From assembly GCA_012064415.1 (NCBI GenBank), contig SSNU01000104.1:402737-466736 (forward strand): 64,000 nt of DNA, read 5' to 3'. The notes under the pieces are model-generated. The model was not told the origin of the DNA. It worked only from the letters and a program-made list of their open reading frames with translations, and searched no databases. Shown here one piece after another: positions 1 through 11,209 of the stretch. The position numbers and the translations under genes are program-made. The stretch is from Gyrodactylus bullatarudis (lineage: Eukaryota > Platyhelminthes > Monogenea > Gyrodactylidea > Gyrodactylidae). Positions within the stretch are counted from its first letter, which is position 1, and the number at the start of each line of letters is the position of its first letter.

Positions 1-430
1 AAATCTTCTGAAAGGATGATAATTTTGAGTTGGCGCGATTTTTTAAAAGTTTTTGTTGATTTCAAAGTGTGAGAGGAATAAAATGTTATTTTTTAGGATC
101 ATCGTTAGAAAAAGAAATCATAAATAGTCGTAGAAAATTTTGGAATCACCTCATTATTGTGTGAAAGTCCACTTCCTAGTTTTGGAGCATTTTTACAGCT
201 TGAAAATTTATAAATTATGATAATTAGAGAAGTTGTATAGAGATAATTGGTTTTTTTGACTGTTGGTTATCCTGAAAATTCCTCTTGAAAAATTAAAGAA
301 TCGCGCCAAATCGAAATTTGAAAGGTCTCCAAATTTTTCCAAAAAAATAATTTTGTATCTTTTTTCTGAAATTGGTAAAAGCTTGACTTTAAATACTATA
401 TCAGGATAAATCTTCAGGACTTGATGAGAT
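1..430. repeat. Foldback-family fragment cut by the window edge
   Basis: The stretch carries the hallmarks of the palindromic family found many times in this window: a GTTGATTTCAAAGTGTGAGAGG-like block, then a GGATCATCGTTAGA block, with inverted counterparts further right. The short reading frame across it is not a gene. The left end lies outside the window. Confidence 0.45.
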
Positions 431-968
431 TCTGTTAAAAACATAAATTTCCAAATTCATCGAGATAAATTTATATTTAATCGAGACAGAATTTTACTAT
501 TTTCAACAAAATCTTTTACTCTTAGCGATAAGTATTAGTTTAAAACTCTTCTGAATTCACAACAATATCAGAGTTATACAGAATTTTAGACGCACAAAGA
601 TCAAGCGATAATCAAACGCCTTCACTAAAAATCGTAACTCAAGTTTCAGGTATGCTGAAGCACAAGATGTTTCTCTGATGTTATTTATCTAAATTAACTA
701 ATTCAACATGGAGCTATGTGTTACTCTAATCAGCCTTTTGATTTTTGCAAGCGAAACGAGCCTGAATAGTGCTTATGTCAAAAAAGTCAAAATTTCAGCC
801 GCCAAATTCGAATTTTTTCGTCTGATGATGAATTTACACTTTATAGAATGTATGTTTTTAGAATGTTAAAATTTAGAAATATGTGAAAAAAATATATCTA
901 TAAGGATCATCAGTGGTCTCTCTTTGAAAATGATAAAAGTTAAAGAATATAAGAATCATGAATCAAAG
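431..968. other. Non-coding AT-rich stretch with an imperfect hairpin arm
   Basis: No gene seen. Around 903-927 there is an inverted copy of the block at 963-990 (GGATCATCAGTGGTCT against AGACCACTGATGATCC), so about 90 bases could fold back. The inverted copy lacks the GAAA box that would make it a ribozyme core. Confidence 0.4.
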
Positions 969-1010
969 ATAGACCACTGATGATCCTTTGAGAAATGCGC
1001 ATTTGGTTAT
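969..1010 (+). ncRNA. Type I hammerhead ribozyme motif (Penelope/retrozyme style)
   Basis: All core elements are in order: CTGATGA (977-983), a short stem II TCCTTTGA (984-991; U-A and C-G pairs, CUUU loop), GAAA (992-995), a self-complementary stem III ATGCGCAT (995-1002), the UU cleavage dinucleotide (1002-1003), and a stem I of ACCA (973-976) with TGGT (1004-1007), extendable by ATA/TAT. Palindromic short stem III is known from hammerheads of Penelope-like elements, schistosome satellites and retrozymes, which act as dimers. This is a structural call by eye; activity is not shown. Confidence 0.65.
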
Positions 1011-1644
1011 AAATGTTAAAATAATCTTACTGATGGGGTGTATTTTCCTTTAGCAAAGAATGAGTTTTCAATAGATTCATTTCCAAAATTCCTAAGTATC
1101 TTACGTATTGTTGAGTGAAAAAAAATGTTTGAGCAATAATTTTCTTACGAGCAGTAAGTATTCCTTAGGAGAATAGATATTTTTAATTCGCACTAACACA
1201 GACTAGCAAAAGGTTTTATACTTATCAGATCGAAATAATAAGATTCTGAAAATTTGAAAATCGTTTAGCGCGTGTATTTTGAGTAATATTCGAATATATT
1301 TTTCATTGAATGATAAGTTTTATTTTCGCTCTAAAATGTTTATCATAACTCACATTAAAATTCTTCTGGATGGAAATTATCTGCAAAAAATTTGTCTACA
1401 ACTCGTAGCCCCAAACTTTTAATTTAGGAAACATCATTAAACTGATCAAAAACAGCTTTTTTCATAACGTAGGATCTGAATGATTTTTTAAATCAGTTTG
1501 AAGACATGTTTTCTAACAGAATTGTAAATTTCAGCTATAAATTTTCAAATGTCGATGTAATGGAATTATTCTGTCTAACAACTTCAAAAAGAGATTTAAA
1601 TTTTTCACTTTTGCTAAAAATTTAAATTGAGAGATACTATCTAG
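1011..1644. other. No gene seen
   Basis: AT-rich sequence without coding signal. It lies between the hammerhead motif and the dispersed repeat that follows and may be the inner part of an old element. Confidence 0.4.
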
Positions 1645-2085
1645 AAGGGATGAATTTTTCAATTTTAATATGTTCAATTTCATTAACCCTGGGTGAAAAT
1701 GGGTTCAAAATGAATTTTCGGTTTGAATTATATTATCTTTTATCCAAAACTATTTTCTATTTAAGTGTCAGAGTTCCATTTTTAGTAAAAAATCTCTCAA
1801 ATTTGATCTTATTACTTTCAAGCAGTCATCAAAGATTTAGGGGGTTTTGATAGTTGATCCGTAAGACTTATTTTACTTATACTATATTGAAAGTGATAAG
1901 GAGAAAAATATTTTAGCTTCTATCATAAGAAAAATGGCCGAAATCAAATACAGCAAATTTTTCATCACGTTAATTTTAATACAAAATCATTGTTTCTACT
2001 ACAACCAGTTTAAATAGATTTCGTACCATATGTTCTATACATCATTCGAATTCTTTTGAAGAGCTCATTCAGATTCTTACCCAGG
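1645..2085 (+). repeat. Dispersed repeat, inverted second copy at 33435-33865
   Basis: About 430 bases match the reverse complement of 33435-33865 closely. Shared landmarks, in order: CCCTGGGTGAAAATG, TTTCTATTTAAGTG, GTCATC..GGATTTAGGGG, ACTATATTGAAA, GTTAATTTTAATACAAAATC, CTACAACCAGTT, CTTTTGAAGAGC. No long reading frame is conserved between copies. The 33-kb copy abuts a hammerhead-bearing Penelope tail. Confidence 0.6.
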
Positions 2086-2311
2086 CTAAAAATCGAAAAT
2101 TTGCTCTACTTTTTAATATAGCTCAAAAGTTTAGTGTAACATCCAGTGACATGGGCTAATCCATAACCAAATAAGAAGAACCTGTGGAATATATTACGTA
2201 ACGGCCTAGAACGAAATAATTGTAGATATTAAAAATAAAATAAAAACCTCAATGGATTTCTAGTCTATCGCCTTAATAAATTGGCCATCATGTCGATAAT
2301 ATCGATAAAGA

Positions 2312-5300
2312 TTAAGTTGAAGAATGTCTCACATTTGTTGTTTTCAGTTTTAATATTTCCTCATTCAGCGCTCTTAGCTCATTATTAACTTTTACTATGT
2401 CTTTTGAAAAATTCTGTTTTATTTCTTCGTTCACATTGACAGTCTTGATGAGATCGTGTTTCGCTTGGAAAATTTTATTTTGCATACCAATGATCTGATC
2501 CATGAGATAATGATCAAACTTATTCGATTCATGCCGGACTACCTTTTTTGCATTTGTTTCCTTAAGGGGAATTCTCATACTTTTTACTTTGTCAATGGTG
2601 GAATAGGCATTTTCCTATAAAATCACCAGGTGAAGAAATTCATAGAGTAATGTTTTGAAAAAGAAATCACTCACATTATTTAATTCGAATAGCTTTGATA
2701 ATTCTTTCAAGATGGACGGGTCAATATCAACTTTGTTCGAGAATATTTCACTCAGTCGACTGTAGAGAAAATCATTCGATTCAACCATTTGTAGAATTCT
2801 ATTTAAAAATAGATATTATTTTGACAATATACTTTCAAGTAGCTGTATTAATGATTAACGAAAAAACATACCTGTCTACAAGCAGTGTTGCAGCCGCTAA
2901 ATAATTTTCAGCATTGATCTCCACTTCATTAATTGTATTATTTCTATCTTCCAATTTCTGGGCTATATCATCGTTATTCTTCGCTAAAGAATGGGCTCGT
3001 TGACGAGTCAATTTCAGGTCATTCTTCAAATGTTCAATCTAAGTAATAGATTTATAATTTAGGCTCGACGATTTAACCAACTATTAATGGTAAATTTTTC
3101 CTGGAGGAAAAGTGACAAGTTATCACCAGAAATTTTAATTAAAATTGGCATTTTTTAAAGAATGTTTGCAGCAACAAAAGGATAAAATATCCTTTGCTAC
3201 CAGTTTTCAATTTTCTTCAGTAATTCTATGGTACTTCTTCGATGTTAATCAATATAATCTTTCTTAGTTCTTCTGAATTCGCAGCCAGTGAGTTCAGAGA
3301 AAAAATATTTCCTGGATTTCTTGTAAGTTTAAGATCCAATAATACGATTTTCCTAGTTATTTTTTTATTGCAAACCATATAAATGATATTTCAGAAGAAG
3401 GGAAAGATAAAGATCAATTTAGGAAGGAAAAAAATTTTTCCATCAAGATCAAATCTCAGAGTAAGGATCATAAACAGGGTTGAGAAATTCTTTTAATTAC
3501 AAAAAATGTAGTGGGGCTAGGAATATTTATAAAATATGTGGGATAGATTCGCATTTTAAGTGGTATACATCGTTCTTAGGTCTTCCTTTTTGTTGATAAT
3601 CATGTTCTAAAACTTTATAAAACTTAAAAGTACTTACTTCGGGGCATGATTGATTGAGAAACTTAGTGATAAGAAATCTTCCGTCAGATATATTATAATA
3701 ATTATTTAGGCTAATATCAAATCTGCAGTCTTGATTTACACAGAAATTTTTGAATTCTTACTTCCTCGACGAATATTTTGCGAATAAATATGAAGATCGT
3801 TTTTGAAATCCTAAATCGAGTCGTATAAGGTCTCAATGTAAAGATTTTTTGAAACGAAAATAATATAAACTAAATTCCAACTAATGAATTGATTTATCCA
3901 TGAGTACCATAGCCTTAAAATATTGTACAACGTGTTTAGAGGCTGATTAAAATTAATTTAAAATAGAGATGTAATATTATTAAAATTATATTTAAGTATT
4001 TTCTTGCATTAATTATAATTGAACACAAAAGAAAAAAAAATGGTTCACCACTTAAATTGAAATCATTAAAAATGCACAACATAAAATATAAAGAGCAGTA
4101 CACTTTTTAAAAATATCTATCGGTTTATCCCACATTTTATTTCTTTCACTTTGAAAACTTGTTGTTGTAAGGTTATTTTAAATGATATTAATTTGCAAAA
4201 TAGTTCATTGGGTTTAGCAATAAATGCAAACATCAAATGTAGTTTTTTTTCTACTTGATTCATTCATACAAAATTACAAGATTACCGTATTCATTGAAAT
4301 TTATATTGACAAAATAAAGTTTTCACTTTTATTTGGTGAAATCTCCGTCATTTTGAACCACTGATAGGCATCTTTTTGGCATAAATTTATAGAAATTTAT
4401 GATAGTTTCTCTCTCTCTGTTAAATTCCACTCTCAAAATATGCACTTTATTGCTAAACTGTCTACCATTTGCATAGACTTTTCGAGCTAGAATTCTCTAG
4501 AGATTTTCAATTGGGTTCCGTGTTCTCGAAACCAAATTTTGGTAGAAATTGATCGATGACATGGGGCGTTATCCTGTTGAAAAATAAAATCTGAATTCTC
4601 GAGCTCCTCTTTAAAAGGTATGATATTCTCTTCAAAACCTTTTGATAGGAATTTAAATCAAGTTTATAATTAAAAACATCCAAACGACCAACATTTTCGT
4701 TTGTAATACCATACCATTACAGTTCCTTCACCAAATCCTCTCTTAGTATTACTTGGCTTAGGTGCAGATTTGTCAATCCAACATACACTGAGGCCATCTG
4801 GCCCATCCTATTTGAACTTCTTCTCATCAGAAAAGATTAACTTTCCCTATCTTGATTTTCGATAATATTTTTGCAAGCCCAGTCTTTACGAGAAATTTTA
4901 TCATTCTCACATAATTTAGGGGTCAGTTTTGGTTTTCCCCATTATAAATTCTGCTCATTTGTTAAGAAACGACGAATCGTTCAATTGCTAGCTTTCAAAT
5001 AAAATTCTTGTTTAATTTTTGCGGTCGATTTTCTTCCGTCGACAGTCAACAACCTGATCCTTTTTTAAGAGAATTCTGGATTTTCTCGACGAAAAGTAGA
5101 AAAAAATTTATTGCTAAACCCAATGAACTATTTTGCAAATTAATATCATTAAAAATAACCATACAACAACAAGTTTTCAAAGTGAAAACTTTTTTTGGTC
5201 ACCACTATACATTGGTGTGTAGCACATTTCATGAAAATATTATTAAGATTAAGTTTTAAAATTTAGATTAGTTATTTTCAGAATGGCAAAAAATGTAATT

Positions 5301-8300
5301 TTTGCAGTTCTAGTTATCAGTGGCTGTTTGAGGTCTATTTTTATCCATACTAATGCAATACAAATTTTGATTATTCATCTCGTTTGAAATTTATAATGGC
5401 CTAAATTTATAAATTTAAGACCTGGCGAAATATATATTTCTCTTATAAAATTCTTTTTATAAATTAACCAATGATGAATATCTCCATGGGTCATTCGGAC
5501 GTATATGTAAGTATACGTGAATATTTAACTAATAATATTTTATATTAGTTCTTAATGTTGATTTCAAATTGTCAGACAAAGTCACACGTTAATCCTATGT
5601 CTAAAAAATGATCTCCTTACCATAAAATAAATTTTAGACGCTTGAGGTCATTCATCTCATTGATCTGCAAACCCTTATTCGATTCGAAGCGAGTCGTTAC
5701 GAAATATGCACCGGAATTTCAAGCTCAAAAACTTTTAATAGATCCCTTTTATTATAATTATCAGAGAATAAATTTCAGTTTGTCCTATATATTTTTCTTT
5801 AAGTCTATGAATGTAGTTTATGAATGTATTTACACAAGACCTATCGATCAGATCATCGTTATAAATACATTAAAAAAGAAAGAAAAATAAATTTATTTAC
5901 TTGCAAGTATTGCCACATAGAAAATAGGTCCATGAAGGTACACTGAGAAATAACTAATAATGTCTAGTGAAGAAAACTAATGCGTCTTTCATATTATGTG
6001 ACCCTAGAATGATAAAAAGTCTGGTTAAAAAATGTACAGTTTACTAAATTTAAAAAATAACTCATCATGTTGATAAGGTGATAAAAAATAGATATTTTTT
6101 GTGTTTATCATTCTAACATGTAGAACCAAAATAACTCACTGATTCACATAGCTCATCGATATGAATGGTTTTCTCTTTGAGTTGCATCTTGAGTCTAAAA
6201 TAATGAAAGTAAAATGAAAAATGTATAGAATTGACCAGCACTTTTTGATAAACACTTTTTCAGGGGTTAAATACTCGAATGTTCATATACTTATAATTAA
6301 TAAAAAAAATTCTTTATTGCAAGCAATACATGGTAGTCAGTAATTGTCAAAGAGATGAGTTCAGGGAAGAAAATTTGAATTCAGCGTTTAAAAGAAAGAT
6401 TTAAACAAACCTGTCAATTTCTGTGGTAATTTCTTCAAAATTCTTCCTGTAAAGATCTTTTTCCTCTGATAATTTGAAGATTTCCTCTTTTTTATCTCTG
6501 AAAATAAAAAAATGAGCTTAAAATAACAAAATTTCTGTTGGAAAATATACCAACTTTATAAAAGTGACATAGTGAGTTTCAAGGCTCTTGTATTGGCTTT
6601 CTAGATTCTCGAGGTTAATATTGGATTCCTCGTTACTAACCTCAAGGTCTTTGATGCGAAGGAGATTTTCATTATTCTGATTGAGAAATTTTTCCATTTC
6701 AGCTCGACTATCCGATAGCTGCTGTTTTAGGGATTCCAATTGCTTTTTACTCTCACTGTCTTCTGCAATAGGAAATAAATTTAAATTGGTCTCATGACAT
6801 CGGTGACCTTCGTAGTCAATGTTTCAAAATTATTAACACAATCATCTGTCTTCCCTAAAATTACTGAGTGCATCATTTATGAAGTTTATTTGATCTTCGA
6901 TTTATACGCTACTTAATTCTCAAATCCGCTATGATGAGGCATAGTTTGGAGTTTTGGAAGTGAAAAAATTATAATTCGATTTCCAAAAAGTTGGAATGAT
7001 ACATTGAACTTCAAAATAGTTACAGGTTTATTATTCCCGATATTGAATAATAATGAAAGGGTTGAAAAAGATCATAAAAATTAAACTTTTTTGCTTATAA
7101 AAAGATTCAACTCACCAATCTGTACATGGGATTCAGAGTTTGAAATTATAACCGGATGGGTATTGGTCTGATTATCGATTTGACATACGGTGTCTTTAAT
7201 GTTGACTGGATCTGTCATTGATTTTGCATCTTGCTTCTTTGGCCTGGGAGCATCAAACTGAAGAATCTTATTGCATATAACTGGAACTCGAATGCATTGC
7301 ACGCAAATATCCCGACTTTCAGATACCATTGAATAATTGGCTTCTTGGTTTGTTATAAAAACTTTGTCAGTCTGACAGAATAAACTCGCCTCTGACTTTT
7401 CAGAGTGAAATCTAGAATCTTTGATAAGATTTTGTACTGATGAAAAAGAGCTGTCTTGTACCAATTTGCAATCTAACCAAGTTGAACTATTCTTGATAAC
7501 TTCTGGGCCAAATTTCTGAGAGAAGTTCTGAATTTGTATCACCTTGTCGTTGGTATCATCAACGATTAATTTGACAATGTTGTTCTCTCTCGGAGACTCT
7601 GGCATGCAATTTTTATTCTCAGCGTCTACAACTGAAGGAATAGTTTCTGGAAAATCGTACATAATTTTCGGGTCCAAACTATCAGATCTTTCAATGCTAT
7701 GGGTTAATCGGTCATGGCTACTTTGAGATCGATTTTTGATACCCCGATGCACAGGACTATTACGAATATCTTCAATTACTGTTTGGTCGCCAGACAACTG
7801 TTTTAGAAGCTTCTAAAGTTAAGAAAGAATAAGTTGAGGTTATTGAATTTTTGAATCGAAACTCGCTATTATTATTGAAAAGAGATCTTTATGATCTTTA
7901 GGAGATATTAAAAAGAGCGTTCGATACCTTAGAAGAGGGTTAGTGTTGAAAACTAACTGGTTTTACTAATTGATCCATTGAATGAACTTTGGTTCTCTTC
8001 TTACATATTACATCGTGATAACAGGGAATTTCATGCTTATCCGAGGACATTTTTTCATAGTCGTTGCCAGATTCCTAAATTTTAAAGAAAAAAGACGTCA
8101 TTAACAGGTGTAAATTGCCTCTTTCAGCCAGACAAAACTTACTTTACAATTCATCTGGAACGTATTCAGTTGTAGAGAATAAAGAGACGGGGTCTGATAG
8201 AGATTTGCTTCCATTGAAGAGTTAGATTGTCTAATAACGTGTTCTGGTTCATATACTGAGGGAACACTGGAATGTTTAACCTTGTTAAATAACAGAGGAC

Positions 8301-9443
8301 TATCGATGGGGTTCCTGCGAATCAATGTTGCACTTTCTTTTCTTGTTCTTAGTTTAGCTGTAAATACATTGTTATTTCATTTATAAGGCTTACATTTACG
8401 AAATGACTTCTTATTTATATTGTCGAGAATTTGCTAAAATTTTGATTATTTCAATCAACCTACCGATGGGGACTTGTACGTTTCCACCACGTTATCTGTA
8501 TCTAAAGAATAGATTCAATATTTTTCTAATATTTACTTGTAGAATAATGCTGGTTAAGAGTTATATTCAAGGCCTCTTTAACAATCCTATAGCAGGCTCT
8601 GTTATTATAACTTTTAGCGGCATCTAAAACAGACTGGTCTGAAATAATAAAATTAGATAATGTATAGAATTTCACTTGTAGTCGTATAAGAAACGGGTTC
8701 AGCTCCACAAGCTAATAGATAACTTGTTATATCAGCAAATCCACGCTCGCAAGCAATAAATAATGGGCTCCTATAATCTTACTAAGAAAAAGGAATATTT
8801 ACTTTTTATAACGATCATTTATGGGTAAATTTGAATTGGCCCCAGCTTCCAAAAGTGAAGTAAGGCAAGGTAAATTATTCAAGAAAATGGCTAAATGAAG
8901 GGGAGTATATCCAACCTGAAATGAATAGAGGGTAAATCCAAGTTGCTCACATTATTATAAGAATCAATCATGGAACCCGATTTGATTAAGAGATCTACTA
9001 ATTCGATATTTTGAGCTTGTACAGCTATATGAAGTGGAATTTCACCGTTTCGATTCCTCAAATTAATGCTGACATTTTTTCCTTTGATGAGTAGCACAGC
9101 AATTTCAAAGGAATTACACTCTATTGCCCTCATTAGCGGGGTAAAGCCATCTGAGTCTTTTGCATTAGGGTCAGGATCAAACTCTAAGAGTAATTCCACT
9201 ATTTGGAGATTTTTCTTCACACATGCTAAATGCAAAGGAGTTCTTTTGAGATTAAATAGAAGAATACCTTCCATATTTATCGCTAGTAAATGGACAACGA
9301 AGAATATTTTCTTTCACCTTTTCTAAATCATTAGTCCAAACTGCCTTGTGTAACTTGGAGAAATTAGTTTGATAGATAGAATTTTCCTTTGAAGAGGGCA
9401 GTGAAGACTTTTCCAGAGCAAGTTTGTTCAGTAATCGTTTCAT
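2312..9443 (-). CDS. Ankyrin-repeat and coiled-coil protein (ANKRD26-like layout), 15 exons
   Basis: Proposed CDS (high to low coordinate): 9443-9268, 9242-8951, 8915-8803, 8770-8676, 8638-8537, 8501-8460, 8357-8143, 8074-7958, 7812-7116, 6762-6555, 6497-6411, 6194-6140, 3038-2872, 2798-2675, 2614-2312. All junctions are GT..AG and keep frame, giving about 930 aa. The N-terminal third holds ankyrin repeats (LHKAVWTNDLEKV; GRTPLHLACVKKNLQIVELLL; GFTPLMRAIECNSFEIAVLL; GEIPLHIAVQAQNIELVDLL; GYTPLHLAIFLNNLPCLTSLL; SPLFIACERGFADITSYLL). The middle (exon 9, about 230 aa) is low-complexity and polar; the rest is charged coiled coil. The repeat-then-coil order resembles vertebrate ANKRD26/POTE proteins; orthology is not established. 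Start chosen at the first ATG of the frame; an upstream in-frame GTG lies at 9461. Exon 8 could instead end at 7967. The first five introns are 25, 35, 32, 37 and 35 nt. Confidence 0.75.
4095..5209 (-). mobile_element. Decayed Tc1/mariner-type transposon in the 3.1 kb intron
   Basis: Two 81-bp inverted repeats, 4144-4224 and 5107-5187, match almost base for base (CACTTTGAAAACTTGTTGTTG at the outer edge, GGTTTAGCAATAAA inside). Outside the right repeat the sequence reads, outward-in, TATAGTGGTGACCAAAAA, a typical Tc1-family terminus next to TA; the matching left terminus near 4095 (CAGTACACTTTTT) is less clear. The element lies on the same strand as the host ankyrin gene. Confidence 0.8.
4340..5075 (-). 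pseudogene. Tc1/mariner transposase remnant
   Basis: Translating the minus strand in shifting frames gives ordered Tc1 landmarks: LLTVDGRKSTAKIKQEFYLK and TIRRFLTNEQNL (paired HTH region), WGKPKLTPKLCENDK, FSDEKKF..DGPDG (first catalytic Asp), GFGEGTVMVW, and FQQDNAPCHRS (second catalytic Asp). Stops and frameshifts interrupt it, including a TAG directly after FSDEKKFK, so no active enzyme can be made. Confidence 0.8.
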
Positions 9444-10284
9444 TGTAATTTCATATTTCACTTGAGTTCACAAGATCGCCAAGTTATTTTAATAGATTTG
9501 CTGATTATTTTAAACAAAACACATTAACACAAGATTATATTTTTAATAGTAATATATGATAGATTCATCATACATTATTATCATATTATTTAATATTTCA
9601 CTAAATCAAATTATACACGTACAAAACGTTTTTAAATTTTTGTTCAAAAGGTCAATGATTTATAGAATTACCAAGATTTTCGCTTGTTAAACAAGCTAAT
9701 CATGCGTTAACCATTATGAATCATAAATATATATATTTATAAATATCTATATCACTTTTATATTTAATTTTTGCAGTCAACTATAAAAATCCATTCCAGC
9801 CATCGAGATACTAGTACTAAATTGCTTATTATTAAGCAATACGTTATTACTAAATCAAAATACTATAGTTAATTGATATCGAATTACATTGATAATATCA
9901 TTACATTTTTCAGCAATGCAATGATTGATATAATTTCTGGTATACATAAATGGTTTGTTGGCCAAAATATCAAACATCAAGGGTACATGCAAAGAAAATT
10001 AGATGACAGTTTTTTATATTTTTTGAATTTCAACATTCTCATGACAAATCAACTGTACTGAAAGTTAGAAAATAATTTCTTTCATGTTTTTGTGCGATAA
10101 AAAAACTTCTTCTCAAATGTAACAAATGTTAAAATCTTTAGATTGTTGTAGGATAACACCAAAAACTGTTTATATTTATTGATAGATTTTATCTATATTT
10201 GAAAAAAACCCTATTAAATGATATAACCTAAGTAGTGGTTGCATTCAAAAATTTCTGTTCCAAGTTATAGCTTATAAGTAGGGA
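9444..10284. other. Upstream flank of the ankyrin gene, no other gene seen
   Basis: AT-rich (for example the TA-rich run near 9727-9760). It should include the 5' UTR and promoter of the minus-strand ankyrin gene, but no TATA box or initiator stands out reliably. Confidence 0.35.
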
Positions 10285-10470
10285 TGCCGAAATAAACTTT
10301 TTGCTATTTTTAGGAATAATTTTTCATCAAGAGTTTTTGGAATCTAGATCATGATACCAAGAAAATGTTTAATATGGCAATTTTTCAAATTTCGAAGTAG
10401 CGCCAAATTCCCATTTTTTGAACTATAGTGAGGGGGGGGGGAGATCACAATTAGACAAAGTAATTTGACC
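10285..10470. repeat. Left arm of a foldback element, interrupted by the Gypsy remnant
   Basis: Contains the family blocks TTTTTCATCAAGAGTTTTTGG, AATCTAGATCATGA, AAGTAGCGCCAAATTCCC and the central GATCACAATTAGACAAAG. A G-run at about 10432-10441 replaces the usual GAGAGAGTGATCAAAAG block. The second arm is not found beyond the retroelement. Confidence 0.55.
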
Positions 10471-11056
10471 ATGACCTAAATATTGAAAATATCTTTGCAA
10501 AATAATAAGGCTGGCAAAAACTCGGTAAAACTCTCTTCTCCCCCATTCTTTTGACACGAGATAATAGGCCTGCTAGCGACTCCTGGCTCGTCTGGACTAT
10601 ATTGTGGAATTCATATCTGTAGGCGAAAACTGACTTCTTGTCTCCAAAAGTACTCTTGAGTTTTGTTATAAGGTCGTTGAACTTTAGTCTGAATGGGTCA
10701 AGCGGTAGCATCAGTCCGATGAACTTTGCATGATCTGAAATGGAGAGCTTGTGTAGGACTGTTCGATTTTTGATCTCATCTGATGTTTCCTTCAATTCTT
10801 CTTTGAACAGATTCTCATACCTTTCATACCAGACATCTAAGGTTGGGAATGCTAGTCCCGATGTGAACTTGTTCATCGATTTTGATACTCTATCCGCGTC
10901 CACTTCTGCAAAGCGTGTACTGCCATCAGTTTTCACTCTCAGAAGCTTCTCGATTCTCTCCTCTTGTTTCAAGGCTCTTTTCTCGGAATCTTGTAACTGT
11001 TTCGTCATCAATTCCATGGTTAGCTGCAGAGACTTTACTAGTTCGGAGTTGCCCAT
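10451..11056 (-). pseudogene. Gypsy (Mag/K02A2.6-type) gag, N-terminal part
   Basis: Opens with ATG 11056, ten bases inside the LTR end, just after a GGCGAC primer-site-like sequence. About 165 residues look like genuine Gag: an N-terminal coiled stretch (residues 1-45, rich in Glu/Lys/Gln) and then a capsid-like region with WYERYENLF and RYEFHNIVQ. After VKRMGE the frame drifts into unrelated residues and stops, so the C-terminal capsid and zinc knuckles are missing. Unusually, it lies downstream of the integrase rather than upstream of the protease. Confidence 0.7.
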
Positions 11057-11065
11057 GTCGCCAGT

Positions 11066-11185
11066 TGTTAGGGTTATTATTGATAGTCAAGAACACACGT
11101 GATATTGGAGTTACAAAAAAGTGTCTGTATTTAAACAAATATACAACTCTGTTATCTTTTATTTAATATCTAGTTTTGTTTGACA
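11066..11185 (-). repeat. Short (120 bp) LTR between integrase and gag
   Basis: On the minus strand it starts TGTCAAACAAAAC and ends CCCTAACA, so it has the TG..CA ends of an LTR. It is followed at once by ACTGGCGACATGG, a primer-binding-site-like sequence as in Mag-type Gypsy elements, and preceded by the integrase stop and a G-rich tract. Only one copy exists in the window, so LTR identity cannot be checked by comparison. Confidence 0.6.
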
Positions 11186-11209
11186 ATATGAATAATATAA
11201 TTAATCTAT

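Noticed and set aside
781..840. GTCTGATGATGAATTT as a hammerhead core
   Set aside because: No GAAA box or pairing arms.
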